DNA from: Lachnospiraceae bacterium UBA7196
Lineage (GTDB): Bacteria; Bacillota; Clostridia; Lachnospirales; Lachnospiraceae
Assembly (NCBI GenBank): GCA_002490835.1
Contig: DKUU01000042.1
Span: 1-64,000, forward strand
Length of the DNA stretch: 64,000 nucleotides
Direction: 5' to 3'
Positions 1 through 7,557 of the stretch are shown piece after piece; the first letter of the stretch is position 1; each line of letters opens with the position of its first letter. The translations under genes were made by a program, and so were the position numbers. The notes beneath the pieces are model-generated. The model saw only the letters and a program-made list of their open reading frames with translations. It was not told the DNA's origin and did not search any database.

Positions 1-52
1 ACAGGGGTTCTTTGACAGTCTGGTTAAACTATTTACGAAAGGTGAAAAGACG

Positions 53-730
53 ATGCGAATCCTGCTTGCGGAAGACGATGAAAAACTGAATGAAACGCTG
101 GTCTACGGTCTGACACAGGCCGGCTTTATCGTAGACGCCTGCTTTGACGGGACAGACGCCCTATTCTACGGAGAGCAGAATATCTATGATGTCATCCTTT
201 TAGATCGTATGCTGCCCGGTATGCAGGGCACCGACGTCCTTGAAGCGCTCCGTTCAAAAGGCATTGCCACCCCGGTGATCCTGATTACCGCCCTTGGCAC
301 CCTCTCCGACAAGGTGGAAGGACTGGATCTGGGCGCGGACGACTATCTGGTCAAGCCCTTCGCGCAGGAAGAGCTGTTCGCAAGGATCCGCTGCGTCACC
401 AGAAGGCCGCGCCGGATCCTCGATGAGGAGACCCTGTCTCTTGCGGATGTCGAATGGTTCCCCGCCGAATGCCGGCTGAAAGGCCCTTTGGGAAACTGCA
501 CGCTCTCCAAGCGGGAAGCCTCTCTCTTAGAGGCCCTCTTAAAAAGCGGCGGCGCGACTCTCCCCAGAAACCATCTGCTCTTAAAAGTCTGGGGGCCGGA
601 CAGCGATGTGGAAGAGGGAAATCTGGACAATTATATCCACTTTTTGCGCAGACGCTTAAAAACAGTCGGCAGCACGCTCTCGATCAAGACCGTCCGCGGT
701 ATCGGATACTCTCTGGCGGAATCCTCCTAA
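53..730 (+). CDS. OmpR/PhoB-family response regulator
   Basis: A 225-residue cytoplasmic transcription factor of a two-component system. The receiver domain (about residues 1-115) has the acidic pair D8/D9, phospho-acceptor D51 in ILLDRMLP, T79 and K101 in DYLVKPF. The C-terminal winged helix (about 125-222) ends in the family pattern RRRLK...TVRGIGYSL. An AAAGGTG ribosome site precedes the ATG. The sensor kinase gene follows after 31 bases, so the two are almost certainly one operon. The target regulon cannot be read from the window; the first 52 bases upstream contain a TTGACA but no convincing -10 box. Confidence 0.95.
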   Translation: MRILLAEDDEKLNETLVYGLTQAGFIVDACFDGTDALFYGEQNIYDVILLDRMLPGMQGTDVLEALRSKGIATPVILITALGTLSDKVEGLDLGADDYLVKPFAQEELFARIRCVTRRPRRILDEETLSLADVEWFPAECRLKGPLGNCTLSKREASLLEALLKSGGATLPRNHLLLKVWGPDSDVEEGNLDNYIHFLRRRLKTVGSTLSIKTVRGIGYSLAESS

Positions 731-761
731 TGCCGCGCTCCTTTGACAGGAAGGAAAAAGT

Positions 762-2069
762 ATGTTTCGGAAAGTACACTTGTATCTGACTGCGCTTTGC
801 ACGTGCATCACCACCGCTATCCTCATCGTGATGTCCCTGCTGTATCTGTATTTGTCTGAAAAGGAACTGTACGAAAACCAGTACCGCTCCTTTCAGAACG
901 ATATGAATACCATCGCCACCAGCTTAGAACAGCAGTCCGTGATCTCAATGGAGTGGCTCTCCAAGATGGAATCGCGCGGCGGCTATACTTTTTACGCCTT
1001 AGATAACGGTATCCCGTTTTTATATAATCGTCTCGCCGCTGTATCGGATTTTGCGGACACCCAAAAGCTGCTGGAAGACTGTCTGGCGTTTTATCAAGCG
1101 AACTTTGCGGTCAGTCTTGCGGATCATGATAGCGACAGCGCCTACAACACCTGTTATCACGTGGAATTTCCCTTTAACCCCACAGGCAAAAAATACGAGT
1201 ACCATATCAGCGTCATCGAACTGAACCGCGGGACCTCTTCCCTGCAGCTTCTGATACTCTCCCCGCTGGATTTTCTGCAAAAGCAGATCACAAAACAGCG
1301 GGTGCGCTTCTTTTTGATCGACATTGCCGCCATCCTGCTTTTGACCCTTTTTTCCTTTTTCTTTACCGGAAAACTGCTGCAGCCGGTGATCGAGAGCCGC
1401 AGGAAACAGACGGAATTTGTGGCGGCCGCCTCCCACGAGCTGCGCACGCCCCTTGCCGTCATCCTCTCCGCTGCCGAGTGCTGCCGGAATGCGGATGCCA
1501 AACGGCAGGCCCGCTTTCTGGAGACCATCAAACAGGAAGGCGATATTTTGACTTCTTTAGTCAATGATATGCTCACCTTAAGCGCTTCCGACTCGCAGCG
1601 CTTCTCCTTCCATCCGGCTCCCGTAGAGCTGGATACGCTGCTCATCAATACTTACGAAGCCTTCGAGCCGCTGGCCGCCGAAAAAAAACTGACACTCACC
1701 GTCACCCTGCCGGAAGAATCCCTGCCCCTGTGCACGGCGGACGCCGACCGCATCGTCCAGCTCCTCTCCATCCTGCTCCACAATGCGCTCAGCTACACCC
1801 CTGAGGGCGGCCGTATCGAGCTGGCCCTCTCCCACAAGAAGAACCGCTTTTATTTGACCGTCTCGGATACTGGCATAGGAATTTCCGCGGAAGATAAGAA
1901 AAAAATCTTTGACCGTTTCTACCGGGCGGAAAAATCCCGAAGCGTCAAAGGACACTTCGGGCTGGGTTTATCAATTGCCGCCGAGATCGTCAGACTGCAC
2001 CACGGCTCCATCACGGTAAACGACCGCGCCGGCGGCGGAAGCGTATTTATGATTATACTGCCGGGGTGA
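762..2069 (+). CDS. Membrane sensor histidine kinase
   Basis: A 435-residue sensor kinase paired with the preceding regulator. It has a membrane segment at about residues 8-31, an extracytoplasmic sensor region of roughly 150 residues, a second membrane segment near 183-205, then the catalytic core. H225 in SHELRTPL is the autophosphorylated histidine; the N box (HNALSYTPEGG), G1 (DTGIGI) and G2 (GLGLSI) are intact. No clear HAMP linker separates the second membrane helix from the H box, so the linker is short. The signal sensed is unknown. Its stop codon lies four bases from the stop of the converging gene, leaving no room for a separate terminator. Confidence 0.94.
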   Translation: MFRKVHLYLTALCTCITTAILIVMSLLYLYLSEKELYENQYRSFQNDMNTIATSLEQQSVISMEWLSKMESRGGYTFYALDNGIPFLYNRLAAVSDFADTQKLLEDCLAFYQANFAVSLADHDSDSAYNTCYHVEFPFNPTGKKYEYHISVIELNRGTSSLQLLILSPLDFLQKQITKQRVRFFLIDIAAILLLTLFSFFFTGKLLQPVIESRRKQTEFVAAASHELRTPLAVILSAAECCRNADAKRQARFLETIKQEGDILTSLVNDMLTLSASDSQRFSFHPAPVELDTLLINTYEAFEPLAAEKKLTLTVTLPEESLPLCTADADRIVQLLSILLHNALSYTPEGGRIELALSHKKNRFYLTVSDTGIGISAEDKKKIFDRFYRAEKSRSVKGHFGLGLSIAAEIVRLHHGSITVNDRAGGGSVFMIILPG

Positions 2070-2073
2070 GGTG

Positions 2074-2883
2074 TCACTTCTTCGGTTTCGGATTGATCAG
2101 CGCGCTCGGTATTTTAAAGAACACATAGTTCTGTGCAAGCTCCGTGGCCGCCTGCGAGAGGATGTCCGGATTCACGCCCAGTTCCACCTGCTCCCCCGTG
2201 GCCCTCTCCAATGCCTGCTGCCGTAAGAGCGCACTGCTCACCTCTTTCCTGCCAAGATCGATCTTTTCCTGATATTCTCTCTCATTCTCCCGCTTATACC
2301 ACGCTTTCGTGGCCAGATCCATATACAGCTTGTGCCGCTCGGCCCGCTTCTCCCAAAAACTCTTCTGCTTCTTTTTCTTCGCGGAATCCGTGTGTTTCCC
2401 GCCGTTTCGAAATCCCATCTGGAAGCTCTCTCCCCGGTATTCCTCTTTGGTGGCGCCGAAATAATGCACACGGTAAGTGCCGCCCGCATAGGCGCTCCAC
2501 GGATTGTAAAAAGCAAAATCCTTTCGCAGCGTATCAAGCACCCATTTCTCATAGGCGGGGTCGGCCTTCATCGCCGCAAAACCTTCCTCGGAGATATTGA
2601 CGGACACCGCGTCCCATTTCTGGGTTTCGCTGGTGGGCAGGCCCGATATCTTCTGGTAAATATACGCCTTATACTGTTCCATGGACATAGCCTCTACGGC
2701 CCGCTCATCCCGCTCTCCCACGCGGGAAGCGCCGCCTGCTGCCTGCGCGAGTTGATCCTGTACCGCTCCCGCAAAGCTGCCCGCGCCCGACGCCTTTGCC
2801 GCCGTTTTGTCGCCCGTGTTTTTCATATAAGCCAATGCCTCCGCATAAAACCGCGTCATCGGCATAAAAAGGAAACCGCTCAT
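2074..2883 (-). CDS. Conserved hypothetical protein, function unknown
   Basis: 269 residues, start supported by a GGAGAGGAGC ribosome site. The N-terminal 55 residues are Ala/Gly/Gln-rich. The central part (about 65-165) contains aromatic-rich blocks such as YKAYIYQKISGLP and RVHYFGATKEEYRGESFQMG that look like a conserved domain. Residues 165-215 form a very basic, probably helical stretch (KKKKQKSFWEKR). There is no signal peptide or membrane segment. I recall similar unnamed proteins in Lachnospiraceae, often annotated only as a DUF, but assign no function. It is transcribed divergently from the ABC-F gene and ends tail to tail with the kinase. Confidence 0.75.
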   Translation of the reverse strand: MSGFLFMPMTRFYAEALAYMKNTGDKTAAKASGAGSFAGAVQDQLAQAAGGASRVGERDERAVEAMSMEQYKAYIYQKISGLPTSETQKWDAVSVNISEEGFAAMKADPAYEKWVLDTLRKDFAFYNPWSAYAGGTYRVHYFGATKEEYRGESFQMGFRNGGKHTDSAKKKKQKSFWEKRAERHKLYMDLATKAWYKRENEREYQEKIDLGRKEVSSALLRQQALERATGEQVELGVNPDILSQAATELAQNYVFFKIPSALINPKPKK

Positions 2884-3004
2884 AATATCCGCTCCTCTCC
2901 TTTTCTTCCTATTTTAATAGACAAAGATATGTCTCTACCAGTAATACGAATCAGAAAAGGAAAAAGTTTCAAATGGGCATAAATAAAGCTGAAATTCTTT
3001 TTCA

Positions 3005-3032
3005 TTGCAAAAACTCCCATTTTATGTATAAT
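3005..3032 (+). promoter_or_regulatory. Sigma-A-type promoter for the ABC-F gene
   Basis: TTGCAA (3005-3010) and TATAAT (3027-3032) are separated by 16 bases and lie 52 bases before the ABC-F start codon. Confidence 0.75.
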
Positions 3033-3083
3033 GGTATGAGTAACCGAAACAAGCATAAATTATGGAAAATAAGAGGTTTTTAT

Positions 3084-4721
3084 ATGATTCAGGCAAACAA
3101 CGTAACCTTACGCGTAGGAAAAAAAGCCCTCTTTGAGGACGTCAATATCAAATTCACCGAAGGCAACTGCTACGGGCTGATCGGCGCAAACGGCGCGGGA
3201 AAATCCACTTTTTTAAAGATTCTCTCCGGCGTTTTAGAGACCACGAACGGCGACGTATCGATCACCCCCGGCCAGCGCCTCTCCGTTTTGGAGCAGGACC
3301 ACTTCAAATACGACGCCTATCCGGTCATGGACACGGTCATCATGGGCAATGAGCGGCTCTACCAGATCATGAAAGAAAAGGACGCTATCTATGCAAAAGA
3401 GGACTTCTCCGACGAGGACGGTATCCGCGCCAGCGAACTGGAAGCGGAGTTCGCCGAGATGGACGGCTGGGACGCGGAATCAAACGCCGCCATGCTCTTA
3501 AACGGTCTGGGCGTCGAAACGGACCTGCACTACAGCCAGATGGCGGACTTAAACGGCAATGAAAAGGTCAAGGTGCTTCTCGCCAAGGCGCTCTTTGGCA
3601 ACCCCGACATCTTGCTTTTGGACGAGCCTACGAACCATCTGGACCTAGACGCGATCGCATGGCTGGAAGAATTTCTGATCAATTTTGAAAACACGGTGAT
3701 CGTGGTCTCCCACGACCGCTATTTTCTGAATAAGGTCTGCACGCACACAGCGGACATCGACTACGGCAAGATCCAGCTCTATGCGGGCAACTACGATTTC
3801 TGGTACGAATCCAGTCAGTTGATCATCAAACAGCGCAAGGAAGCTAACAAGAAAAAGGAAGAACAGATCAAGGAGTTACAGGAATTTATCTCCCGCTTCT
3901 CCGCAAACGCGAGTAAATCCAAACAGGCGACTTCCAGAAAACGGGCGCTTGAAAAGATCGAGCTGGACGACATCCGTCCTTCCAGCCGCAAATATCCCTA
4001 CATTGATTTTCGGCCGGAGCGCGAGATCGGCAACGAGGTGCTGACCGTGGAGGGCATCAGCAAGACCGTAAACGGCGAAAAGGTGCTGGACAACATTTCC
4101 TTCATCGTGGGACACGACGACAAGATCGCACTGGTGGGCGGCAATGAATTGGCAAAGACCACTCTTTTTCAGATCCTGATGGGAGAGATCGAGCCGGACG
4201 AAGGCACCTACAAGTGGGGCGTCACCACATCGCAGGCTTATTTCCCGAAGGATTCCACGGCGGAGTTTGACAACGACTACACCATCACCGACTGGCTGAT
4301 GGGTTACTCAGCCGTCAAGGACGTGACCTATGTGCGCGGCTTCTTAGGCCGTATGCTCTTTGCCGGCGAGGACGGCGTAAAGAAAGTGAAGGTTCTCTCC
4401 GGCGGTGAGAAGGTACGCTGCCTGCTCTCCAAAATGATGATCAGCGGCGCAAACTGCCTGCTCTTTGACGAACCTACGAACCACCTTGATATGGAAGCCA
4501 TCACTGCCTTAAACGAGGGCATGAAAAAATTCAAGGGCGTGGAGATTTTCGCCTGCCACGATCATCAGGTGGTCCAGACCACGGCAAACCGCATCATGGA
4601 GATCCTGCCGGACGGCACGCTGATCGACAAGATCACCACCTACGACGAGTATCTGGAAAGCGATGAGATGGCAAGAAAGCGTACTGTCTACACCAGCACC
4701 GCTAATCCCGAGGACGACTAA
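3084..4721 (+). CDS. ABC-F family ATPase (ribosome-associated type)
   Basis: 545 residues, two nucleotide-binding domains in one chain and no membrane part, the layout of ABC-F proteins that act on ribosomes in translation or antibiotic resistance. The start at MIQANN is chosen because AAGAGG sits just upstream. NBD1 has a normal Walker A (residues 34-42, GANGAGKST) but its signature is LNGNE (156-160). NBD2 has a canonical LSGGE (438-442) but a degenerate Walker A, GGNELAKTT (352-360). Both Walker B motifs with following NHLD are present. The interdomain linker (about 255-315) is charged and Lys-rich. Housekeeping YkpA-like function is more likely than drug resistance. Confidence 0.92.
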   Translation: MIQANNVTLRVGKKALFEDVNIKFTEGNCYGLIGANGAGKSTFLKILSGVLETTNGDVSITPGQRLSVLEQDHFKYDAYPVMDTVIMGNERLYQIMKEKDAIYAKEDFSDEDGIRASELEAEFAEMDGWDAESNAAMLLNGLGVETDLHYSQMADLNGNEKVKVLLAKALFGNPDILLLDEPTNHLDLDAIAWLEEFLINFENTVIVVSHDRYFLNKVCTHTADIDYGKIQLYAGNYDFWYESSQLIIKQRKEANKKKEEQIKELQEFISRFSANASKSKQATSRKRALEKIELDDIRPSSRKYPYIDFRPEREIGNEVLTVEGISKTVNGEKVLDNISFIVGHDDKIALVGGNELAKTTLFQILMGEIEPDEGTYKWGVTTSQAYFPKDSTAEFDNDYTITDWLMGYSAVKDVTYVRGFLGRMLFAGEDGVKKVKVLSGGEKVRCLLSKMMISGANCLLFDEPTNHLDMEAITALNEGMKKFKGVEIFACHDHQVVQTTANRIMEILPDGTLIDKITTYDEYLESDEMARKRTVYTSTANPEDD

Positions 4722-4726
4722 ATGAC

Positions 4727-4794
4727 TGAATGAAAAGAACTTCTAAAGCTTGGCAGCAAAGGCTGCCTCGCTAAGAAGTTCTATGTTTCATTCA
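4727..4794 (+). terminator. Long hairpin downstream of the ABC-F gene
   Basis: An 18-bp interrupted outer stem pairs TGAATGAAA plus AGAACTTCT with AGAAGTTCT plus TTTCATTCA, enclosing a small inner hairpin (GGCAGC/GCTGCC). It begins six bases after the stop codon. No long T run follows, so it may serve as RNA-stability or termination structure together with the next hairpin. Confidence 0.6.
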
Positions 4795-4821
4795 AGAGAA
4801 TGCCCAAAAGCGGCATTCTCT
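4795..4821 (+). terminator. Second hairpin downstream of the ABC-F gene
   Basis: A perfect 10-bp stem, AGAGAATGCC (4795-4804) with GGCATTCTCT (4812-4821), and a 7-base loop; a weak T-rich stretch (TGTTTTGATT) follows at about 4829. Probable terminator between the ABC-F and PHP genes. Confidence 0.6.
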
Positions 4822-4851
4822 GCATAAATGTTTTGATTAATGAGGGAAATT

Positions 4852-5721
4852 ATGAATGCCATAGACCTGCACACGCACACCTGTAAATCTGACGGCAGCT
4901 ACACCCCCACGGAACTGGTGGACTATGCCATCGAAAAGGGGCTTTCCGCCGTGGCGGTCACGGACCACGACAGCATCGAAGGGCTGGATGAGGCGCTCTT
5001 ACATGCGAAATCATTGAAAGAGAAGGGCCTGCCCTCTGTCGAAGTGGTGTCTGGCATCGAATTTTCCACCAAATACGGGGAACAGGACGTACATGTGGTG
5101 GGCTTATTCATCGCCTACGACAGCCCCGTCTTTCAGGAAGCGCTCGATAACTTCGTGGACTCCCGCACAAACCGCAACAAAAAAATGTGCCAGAACCTAC
5201 AGGGCGCGGGCATCGACATCACCTACGAAAAACTGCGGGCGCGCTATCCGGATTCGGTCATCACCAGAGCCCACTACGCCTCCTATCTGCTGGAAGAGGG
5301 CTATGTCAAAAGCCGTCAGGACGCCTTTGCGCAGTATCTTGGCGATCACACAAAGTACTTTGTTCCCCGTGAGAAAGTCACGCCCGAACAGGCCGTTAAA
5401 CTCATCCTGCACGCAGGCGGCATCCCCATTTTAGCCCACCCGCCCCTCTATCACATGGGAAACGACAGACTGGATGCCCTGACAGCCGCCTTAAAAAAAG
5501 AAGGCCTGATGGGGATCGAAGCCTTCTACAGCACGTACAGCAATCAGGATATCCGCGACATGCAGCGGCTGGCGGCAAAATATGACCTGCTCCTTAGCGG
5601 CGGTTCGGACTTTCACGGCACGAATAAGCCGGGACTGGACTTAGGCTGTGGCTACGGAAAACTGTATGTGCCGGAAGAAGTTCTCACAAAAATGAAAGAA
5701 CGTCTTAGCAGCATGAAATAA
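4852..5721 (+). CDS. PHP-domain metal-dependent phosphoesterase
   Basis: 289 residues of the COG0613-type PHP family, which hydrolyse phosphoesters such as nucleoside or RNA 5'-monophosphates. The four metal-binding motifs are visible: DLHTHTCKSDG at the N-terminus, TDHDS near residue 40, the HPPLYH block and GGSDFHG near the C-terminus. I start at the second ATG because GAGGG lies about six bases before it; the in-frame ATG at 4840 lies upstream of that site. The physiological substrate is not evident. The HAD phosphatase gene follows after 71 bases. Confidence 0.88.
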   Translation: MNAIDLHTHTCKSDGSYTPTELVDYAIEKGLSAVAVTDHDSIEGLDEALLHAKSLKEKGLPSVEVVSGIEFSTKYGEQDVHVVGLFIAYDSPVFQEALDNFVDSRTNRNKKMCQNLQGAGIDITYEKLRARYPDSVITRAHYASYLLEEGYVKSRQDAFAQYLGDHTKYFVPREKVTPEQAVKLILHAGGIPILAHPPLYHMGNDRLDALTAALKKEGLMGIEAFYSTYSNQDIRDMQRLAAKYDLLLSGGSDFHGTNKPGLDLGCGYGKLYVPEEVLTKMKERLSSMK

Positions 5722-5792
5722 CATCTGTAATGTAATATATTAACCTGAAACCACCAAACAAACGCAAACAAGCACTGGAAGGGCGCTGTAAC

Positions 5793-6614
5793 ATGAAACT
5801 TCTGTTCACTGATTTAGACGATACGCTCCTAAACAATCAAAGTCAGGTCTCTCCCGCCACCAAAGCCTTTTTGGACGAATTTCTGGCCGCCGGAAACCGT
5901 CTGGTCCTCTCTTCCGGCCGCCCGCTCATGAGCGTCATGGAAGTAAAAGAAGCCGCCGGCCTGCACCAGCCCGGCATTTTCTTAAGCGGCTCCAACGGCA
6001 CGCGCATCTATGACTGCGACAGGCAGCGCACCATCCTGAAAAAAGGACTGCCCCTTGTCTGGGTCTCCTATCTGCAGGAACAGGCAAAGTCGCTCTCCCT
6101 TCACATCCAGACCTACAGGGAACAGGACGGTGAAGAGGACGCCATCATTTCCCCCGCGGACGATGAGGAGATTCATTACTACCGCAAAAAAATCCATCTC
6201 CCCATGCAGGTTTCAGAAGATCTGGCGGCTGCCCTGAACGACGAGCCCTGCAAGATGCTGGCTGTAAGTTTACATAACTTTGACAAATTGGAAACATTCC
6301 GTAAAAATATCGCAGACTGGGCGGAAAACAAGGTCCGCACCATCTACTCCAGCAAAATATATCTGGAAGTCTATCCATGGGACGCGGGCAAGGGCAGTTC
6401 CCTGCTCTTTCTCAGCGATTATCTGGGCGTTCCCGTCTCCGACACCTACGCCGCCGGCGATGCGGACAACGATATCTCCATGCTGGAAGCCGCCGGCTGC
6501 GGCATCGCCATGAAGAACGCTTCGGACAAAGTAAAAGCCCACGCTGACATTGTCACAGATTTAGACAACGATCAGGATGGGCTCGCTGATATGATGCGAA
6601 AGCTGTTAAATTAA
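5793..6614 (+). CDS. Cof-type HAD-superfamily hydrolase
   Basis: 273 residues, class IIB (Cof) haloacid dehalogenase-like phosphatase, usually acting on sugar phosphates or nucleotide-like phosphates in the cytoplasm. Motif I is TDLDDTLL with nucleophile D7 and acid/base D9; motif II SSGRP; motif III Lys in AGKGSSL; motif IV GDADNDISML. The C2 cap domain lies between motifs II and III. An AAGGG ribosome site precedes the ATG. Substrate cannot be inferred. The gene converges on the small acidic-protein gene with 20 bases between the stops. Confidence 0.9.
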   Translation: MKLLFTDLDDTLLNNQSQVSPATKAFLDEFLAAGNRLVLSSGRPLMSVMEVKEAAGLHQPGIFLSGSNGTRIYDCDRQRTILKKGLPLVWVSYLQEQAKSLSLHIQTYREQDGEEDAIISPADDEEIHYYRKKIHLPMQVSEDLAAALNDEPCKMLAVSLHNFDKLETFRKNIADWAENKVRTIYSSKIYLEVYPWDAGKGSSLLFLSDYLGVPVSDTYAAGDADNDISMLEAAGCGIAMKNASDKVKAHADIVTDLDNDQDGLADMMRKLLN

Positions 6615-6623
6615 CCTCGGAGA

Positions 6624-6638
6624 ATAATGCGGCATTAT
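6624..6638. other. Small palindrome between convergent genes
   Basis: ATAATGC-G-GCATTAT, a perfect 7-bp inverted repeat overlapping the stop of the minus-strand gene. It could act as a weak bidirectional terminator, but there is no clear T run. Confidence 0.35.
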
Positions 6639-6892
6639 CCCTCGACAATTAGGTATCTTCCGTCCCCCACGTCAAATACTTCCTCTGCCTCCAAAATCTC
6701 TTCTTCGTCGGCGCCCTCCAGATCGACGCCCTCCTCCTCGAAAAACTCCCATACCTCCTTCACGGAATCTACCACCACAGCCATGCAATCCTCCAGAAAG
6801 GTTTCCGCCTCCTCATAAGTCTCGGCCACCTTTTCCGGATAAAGCTGTAGCTGGTTCTCCAAAAAACACTGCACTACCGCCTCGTCAAACAC
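6635..6892 (-). CDS. Small acidic conserved protein, function unknown
   Basis: 85 residues, very rich in Glu, Asp and Val, ending in the pattern EVFDVGDGRYLIVEG. It starts with GTG, supported by an AAGGG site three bases upstream. Similar short acidic proteins are common in Lachnospiraceae, where database entries are inconsistently named; I see no catalytic motif and assign no function. It is the last gene of the minus-strand series beginning at pheA, 64 bases downstream of maf. Confidence 0.7.
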   Translation of the reverse strand: MFDEAVVQCFLENQLQLYPEKVAETYEEAETFLEDCMAVVVDSVKEVWEFFEEEGVDLEGADEEEILEAEEVFDVGDGRYLIVEG

Positions 6893-6956
6893 AGACCCTT
6901 CCCCCTTTCTGTATTATAGTTTACATAACTTTCTTCGTCTCCGGTGCGGCTGTTAG

Positions 6957-7544
6957 TCACAACAGCCCTCTCTTCTTCAGTTCCTGACATAGCCTGCCCA
7001 CCGGCAGCCCTACCACATTGTTATAATCTCCGCAAATCCCTTGAATATGCGCGGCGCAGAGCCCTTGGATCGCATAGGCGCCCGCCTTATCCATCGGTTC
7101 CCCGCTGTCCACATAGGCCTTGATCTCCTCATCCGTCATCCCGTACATGGTCACATCCGTGCATTCCGAAAACGTGGCGTACATAGGAGACATATCCTGA
7201 TATTTCCAAGCGATCGTCACGCCCGTGTAGACCTGATGGCTGCCGCCCTGCAGGTCTTTTAACATCCGCGCCGCATCCGCCTTGTCGGCAGGCTTTCCTA
7301 AGATCTTTCCCCACGCGGAGACCACGGTATCCGCGCCGATCACCACAAAGTCTTCCTTTCCTTCCGCCGCCAGCCTCCCGCAGACATCCACCGCCTTTTG
7401 GTAGGAAAGTTCTTCCACCACCTCGTCTGGTTTCTCCTTGGTGATCTTTTCTTCCACCGTACCCGGCATGACCTTAAAGGAGATTCCCACCTGCCGCAGC
7501 AGTTCCTTCCGCCTTGGAGACGCCGAAGCTAAGTATATCTTCAT
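6957..7544 (-). CDS. maf: Maf-family nucleoside triphosphate pyrophosphatase
   Basis: 195 residues. Maf proteins hydrolyse dTTP, UTP or modified NTPs to monophosphates and have been linked to septum and cell-division control. The N-terminal IYLASASPRRKELL phosphate-binding loop, E-rich block and VIGADTVVS motif are intact. The start at MKIYLAS is set by AAAGGA upstream and by family alignment; a longer reading frame runs back into ppk. It lies 13 bases downstream of ppk. Confidence 0.93.
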   Translation of the reverse strand: MKIYLASASPRRKELLRQVGISFKVMPGTVEEKITKEKPDEVVEELSYQKAVDVCGRLAAEGKEDFVVIGADTVVSAWGKILGKPADKADAARMLKDLQGGSHQVYTGVTIAWKYQDMSPMYATFSECTDVTMYGMTDEEIKAYVDSGEPMDKAGAYAIQGLCAAHIQGICGDYNNVVGLPVGRLCQELKKRGLL

Positions 7545-7557
7545 GTTGTCATCCTTT

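Noticed and set aside
1..52. TTGACA at 12-17 as promoter of the two-component operon
   Set aside because: No acceptable -10 box at 16-18 bases; the true promoter may lie before the window.
2110..2130. AGAACACATAGTTCT as a LexA-type box
   Set aside because: The half-sites are spaced by five bases and it lies inside a coding region; no SOS gene is near.
3005..3083. Upstream extension of the ABC-F protein
   Set aside because: The extension would be translated from within the promoter, and the ribosome site supports the start at 3084.
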